Shown: positions 60,828 to 64,000 of the stretch, piece after piece
Layout of the letters: each line of letters begins with the position of its first letter
Position numbering within the stretch: position 1 is the first letter of the stretch
Origin: Acidimicrobiales bacterium AG-410-I20
Lineage (GTDB): Bacteria > Actinomycetota > Acidimicrobiia > Acidimicrobiales > MedAcidi-G1
Direction: 5' to 3'
Length of the DNA stretch: 64,000 bases
Assembly: GCA_003215175.1 (NCBI GenBank)
Contig: QCKS01000002.1
Coordinates: 1 to 64,000 of the forward strand
Position numbers and translations under genes: made by a program
Notes under the pieces: generated by a model
Databases searched by the model: none
Told to the model about the DNA's origin: nothing
Seen by the model: the letters and a program-made list of their open reading frames with translations, nothing else

Positions 60828-62132
60828 CTAGCCGGCCTCGGAGTGGGTAACTGGTTGTTCTCCCATCCATTCTCTTAGCGTATTTTTTAGCTTTGTTTGT
60901 TGAATGAAGAGGTCATGCTCTGGCCCCGACTCTGTTGCGGATTGAGGAGCTTTCAAGTAGAAAGACAGCCATTCTTGGACACCGGATTGTCCAGCGCGTG
61001 CCGCTAAATCCATAAAGAGAGCTAGATCGAGAACGATGGGTGCGGCAAGAATTGAATCCCGGCAAAGAAAATCAACTTTGATTTGCATGGGGTATCCAAG
61101 CCAACCAAAAATGTCAATATTGTCCCAGCCTTCTTTGTTGTCTCCTCTTGGTGGGTAGTAGTTGATTCGTACCACATGATGAATGTCGCTATAAAGATCC
61201 GGATAAGACTCGGGTTGGAGTATTGCATCTAATACTCCAAGTTTTGAAACTTCTTTAGTTTTGAAATTTTCTGGGTCATCAAGAACTTCGCCATCACGAT
61301 TACCCAAAATGTTTGTTGAGTACCAGCCATTTAATCCCAACATGCGAGCTTTTAATCCTGGAGCTAACAAAGTTTTCATGAGGGTTTGACCAGTTTTAAA
61401 ATCTTTTCCTGCGATAGGCACTCCACGTGATTTAGATAGTTCAATCATGCAAGGGAGGTCTACAGAAAGATTTGGCGCTCCGTTAGCAAAGGGCACATCA
61501 CTCATTAAGGCTGCATATGCATAAATTTGGCTTGGCGAAATGTTGTCATCGTCTGCATGCAAGCCAGCTTCAAAAGCTTCGACCGTAGCGTGAACCTCAC
61601 TTGGCTCTTGGAAAGCTTCGGTGGAGCCGCACCACACCATGACTAGTCGTTCACAGTTGTTTTCGTTTCGGAAATTCTCTATGTCGGCTATAAGCGCTTC
61701 AGCCTGTTCCCATTTAGAACTTATATTCTTGATACGAACGCCATCGAGTTTCTTCACCCACCTGTTATCGAAGACTGCGTCCATCGGGACAATGCCTTCT
61801 AACTCGGCGGAAAGAGGAGCAAGATCTTTCTCTTCAAGAACTCCGCAAGTTCTCGCTGCTTCTAAAGCGTTTGGTGAAATTGGATCCCATCCACCAAAAA
61901 CAAGGTCATCGAGTCCTGCAAGTGGAACAAAATCTCGAATAAGAGGATTCCGATCTTCTTCTCTTGCTCCTAAACGGATGTGAGCCATTTGGCTAACAGA
62001 ACCGATAGGGGCGGCGAGACCTTTACGTGCAGCAATTACTCCCGCAATGAAGGTTGAAGCTACTGCTCCAATACCTGGAGTAAGAATGCCAAGTTTTCCT
62101 GAAGCTGGTTTGATATCTACGGGTTTGTTCAT
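60828..62132 (-). CDS. ino1: inositol-3-phosphate synthase
   Basis: A 434-residue NAD-dependent enzyme converting glucose-6-phosphate to myo-inositol-3-phosphate. KLGILTPGIGAVASTFIAG is the NAD-binding start. PIAGKDFKTGQTLMKTLLAP and NGWYSTNILGNRDGEVLDDP are family landmarks, the first holding a conserved catalytic Lys. In Actinobacteria the product feeds phosphatidylinositol and mycothiol. Mycothiol would serve the formaldehyde dehydrogenase-like enzyme at 8854. It is divergent from a LysR gene 76 bases away. Confidence 0.94.
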   Translation of the reverse strand: MNKPVDIKPASGKLGILTPGIGAVASTFIAGVIAARKGLAAPIGSVSQMAHIRLGAREEDRNPLIRDFVPLAGLDDLVFGGWDPISPNALEAARTCGVLEEKDLAPLSAELEGIVPMDAVFDNRWVKKLDGVRIKNISSKWEQAEALIADIENFRNENNCERLVMVWCGSTEAFQEPSEVHATVEAFEAGLHADDDNISPSQIYAYAALMSDVPFANGAPNLSVDLPCMIELSKSRGVPIAGKDFKTGQTLMKTLLAPGLKARMLGLNGWYSTNILGNRDGEVLDDPENFKTKEVSKLGVLDAILQPESYPDLYSDIHHVVRINYYPPRGDNKEGWDNIDIFGWLGYPMQIKVDFLCRDSILAAPIVLDLALFMDLAARAGQSGVQEWLSFYLKAPQSATESGPEHDLFIQQTKLKNTLREWMGEQPVTHSEAG

Positions 62133-62172
62133 AACGACTAATCATAAGATATTCTCAAGCAAATTGTTTATA

Positions 62173-62189
62173 ATTAAGAAATGCTTAAT
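62173..62189. promoter_or_regulatory. candidate LysR-type binding site
   Basis: ATTAAG-AAATG-CTTAAT is a perfect inverted repeat containing T-N11-A (T62175 to A62187), the core of LysR-family sites. It sits in the 76-base divergent gap between ino1 and the LysR gene, where autoregulation and control of the divergent gene are usual. Confidence 0.45.
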
Positions 62190-62208
62190 ATAAAGAAAGA
62201 AGATTGAA

Positions 62209-63099
62209 ATGTTCGATGATGAGGCAACCCCCTTGCCAAATCTGAGTGTTCAACAACTTGAGTATTTATTAGCTGCTGCGAATCATCCCACCAGAGCCGC
62301 TGCTGCTGAGCAATTAGGGGTAACTCCATCCGCCTTAACTCAGGGGCTCACAGAACTTGAGCGCAGAGTCGGACTGTCGCTATTTGAACGGAGAGGAAAA
62401 TTTACTGTGCTTCGACCGCAAGCGGAACAAGTGCTTGATTATGCACGACGGGTTATAGCAGAAACAAGAGATCTAAAGAACTGGACACAAACAGAGCTTG
62501 CTGGTACCTCTGGACAAATCCGTCTTGGCACAGTGGATGCGGTTGCAGTACACCACAGAGCAAATGAAATAAGAGAGTTCCATAAGAGTCTTCCAAAAGT
62601 GGATTTACGACTCACTGTCGCCCCCTCTGGGCAATTACTAGAGGCTTTGTTCGACGGAGCATTAGACATAGTCGCTTGCGTAGAGCCAGAAATAATCCCA
62701 GATGGATTATCAAGTGAAGTTTTTTTGGAAGAACCTTTATTTATTTATGCCCCAAAAGGAAAAGTGATAAGAGATCCAAAGAAATGGGGGCCATGGGTCT
62801 CATTTCCAAAAGGTTCTCACACTCGGGAAGTAATTGCCTCTTCGCTTGCTGCCCTTGGGGCATCTTACGAAGTGACAGCTGAATCAAATCAGCCCGAAGT
62901 TCTCGCAGAAATGGTCCGCCTTGGTTTAGGTTGGGCGGTTCTGCCTTCCGCCCAAGCCAAAACTGGAATTGAGAACCTCACACCAATCAAAAAAACTCCT
63001 CTAGCGATCAGGAGACTCGTTCTGATGCGTAGATCGTCATCACCCCTAGATTCTGCCACTCAAACACTGGTTAAATATTTAAAAAAAATAGAGACATAA
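62209..63099 (+). CDS. LysR family transcriptional regulator
   Basis: A 296-residue regulator. The N-terminal winged HTH is LSVQQLEYLLAAANHPTRAA followed by VTPSALTQGLTELERRVGLS and LFERRGKFTVL. The effector domain spans about 95-290. It is transcribed away from ino1 and may regulate it, which would be unusual since ino1 is normally not a LysR target. The effector is unknown. It precedes glyA by 113 bases. Confidence 0.92.
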   Translation: MFDDEATPLPNLSVQQLEYLLAAANHPTRAAAAEQLGVTPSALTQGLTELERRVGLSLFERRGKFTVLRPQAEQVLDYARRVIAETRDLKNWTQTELAGTSGQIRLGTVDAVAVHHRANEIREFHKSLPKVDLRLTVAPSGQLLEALFDGALDIVACVEPEIIPDGLSSEVFLEEPLFIYAPKGKVIRDPKKWGPWVSFPKGSHTREVIASSLAALGASYEVTAESNQPEVLAEMVRLGLGWAVLPSAQAKTGIENLTPIKKTPLAIRRLVLMRRSSSPLDSATQTLVKYLKKIET

Positions 63100-63212
63100 C
63101 TATCTTGATGGTAAATACCTCGGTTAGTTTTCTTATACCTCTTGAATGCGTGGTTATATTCGTAGTAGCGCATTAAGAAGTAAAGATAAATAGAACAGTA
63201 AGGAAAGCAAAG

Positions 63213-64000
63213 ATGCCTTGGCCAACAAATCGAGACGAAGAACTTTTCGGATACATCGACCAAGAAATTGAACGTCAGAATTCCACGTTGCAACTCATCG
63301 CTTCAGAAAATTTTGCTTCACCAGCGGTATTAGAAGCCTCTGGCTCAGTGCTTACAAATAAATACGCTGAGGGATACCCCGGTAAACGCTATTACGGCGG
63401 AAACATAATTATAGATGAGGTCGAAGATCTGGCACGTGAAAGAGTTAAGGCACTCTTTGGGGCTGAACACGCAAATGTCCAACCACATTCCGGCGCCAAT
63501 GCAAATATGGCCGTTTTCCAAGCGCTATTAGAACCTGGTGACACGGTTCTTGGACTCAGTCTTGACCACGGAGGACATCTAACTCATGGGTCACCAGTCA
63601 ATTTCAGCGGGATACTTTATAACTTCGTCTCCTATGGTCTAACTAAAAGTGACGAGCGCCTTGATTTCGAAGAATTACGTGAGCTTGCCTCTACCCATAA
63701 ACCAAAACTGATTGTGTCAGGCGCAACCGCTTATCCCAGAATTATTGAGCCAGCTCCCTTGCGTGAGATCGCCGATGAAGTTGGTGCATTATTGATGTTT
63801 GACGCAGCACATATCGCAGGTCTAATAGCGGGAGGTGTTCACCCCAACCCAGTCCCTTATTCAGATGTAGTTACCTTTACGACGCACAAAACCCTCCGTG
63901 GGCCAAGAGGCGGATGCATACTCACACGCGAAACTCTTGCAAACAAAATAGATAAAGGGATTTTCCCCGGAATACAAGGTGGACCCTTAGAGCACCACAT
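63213..64000 (+). CDS. glyA: serine hydroxymethyltransferase (partial, runs off window)
   Basis: The first 262 residues of glycine/serine hydroxymethyltransferase; the gene continues past 64000. ATG at 63213 is preceded by [40 protein letters not shown] and [11 protein letters not shown] are invariant-type blocks. [16 protein letters not shown] contains the PLP-contact Asp, and [12 protein letters not shown] the Schiff-base lysine. It exchanges one-carbon units between serine and tetrahydrofolate, linking to the folate-dependent demethylation locus at the other end of the window. Confidence 0.95.
   Translation, partial: MPWPTNRDEELFGYIDQEIERQNSTLQLIASENFASPAVLEASGSVLTNKYAEGYPGKRYYGGNIIIDEVEDLARERVKALFGAEHANVQPHSGANANMAVFQALLEPGDTVLGLSLDHGGHLTHGSPVNFSGILYNFVSYGLTKSDERLDFEELRELASTHKPKLIVSGATAYPRIIEPAPLREIADEVGALLMFDAAHIAGLIAGGVHPNPVPYSDVVTFTTHKTLRGPRGGCILTRETLANKIDKGIFPGIQGGPLEHH

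Overview
The window looks like a compact marine bacterial chromosome, most likely a low-GC marine actinobacterium related to Acidimicrobiia (inference). GC is moderate (roughly 43-45% by eye). Genes are packed tightly, with many 4-base start/stop overlaps. No intergenic stretch exceeds 300 bases; the longest are 54452-54716 and 26099-26308. Pointers to Actinobacteria are an inositol-3-phosphate synthase (the mycothiol and phosphatidylinositol route), a mycothiol-type formaldehyde/alcohol dehydrogenase, two luciferase-like (F420-type) oxidoreductases, a two-gene methylmalonyl-CoA mutase followed by meaB, and the types of ValS and IleS present. I saw no rRNA, tRNA, CRISPR array, insertion sequence or prophage.

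Region 1 (1-15394): after a crotonase and an FAD oxidoreductase on the + strand, a nearly continuous minus-strand run extends from valS (15394) down to 2315. It holds valS, a crotonase, a HTH-TOBE molybdate regulator, modA, modB, a zinc alcohol dehydrogenase, an enolase-superfamily dehydratase, an MttB-type methyltransferase, a dimethylglycine-dehydrogenase-like flavoprotein and a DddP-type DMSP lyase. The last five read as a locus for catabolism of methylated zwitterions (DMSP, betaines), with a formaldehyde-handling step. Region 2 (15536-26098): acyl-CoA dehydrogenase, a 524-residue protein of unknown function, two RDD membrane proteins, a VOC/carboxymuconolactone decarboxylase pair, a beta-hydroxyacid dehydrogenase, a divergent AldR-like/ald pair, and a three-gene operon headed by a GrdB/PrdB-family protein. 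That gene has an in-frame TGA exactly where its relatives carry the redox Cys/Sec. It reads as a selenoprotein, with a candidate SECIS hairpin just downstream of the TGA.

Region 3 (26309-46383): mostly acyl-CoA and small-molecule oxidation. It includes an acyl-CoA dehydrogenase, an orphan CoxL-type molybdenum hydroxylase, a transaminase/omega-amidase pair fused by overlap to a polyprenyl synthase, several SDRs, Tag DNA glycosylase, two-domain acyl-CoA ligase, nitronate monooxygenase, FetB, Maf, Dus, and an operon of two alpha/beta hydrolases plus a formylglycine-generating enzyme.

Region 4 (46527-64000): methylmalonyl-CoA mutase small and large subunits plus meaB, aerobic ribonucleotide reductase nrdAB, ileS (type 2), a small charged protein with a 21-bp tandem repeat, a CitE-like lyase divergent from an acyl-CoA ligase, ino1 divergent from a LysR regulator, and the start of glyA running off the window end. 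Functionally, fatty acyl/propionyl-CoA oxidation, C1 and methyl-group metabolism (betaine/DMSP demethylation, formaldehyde oxidation, SHMT) and redox/cofactor functions (Mo, F420, B12, probably Se) dominate.
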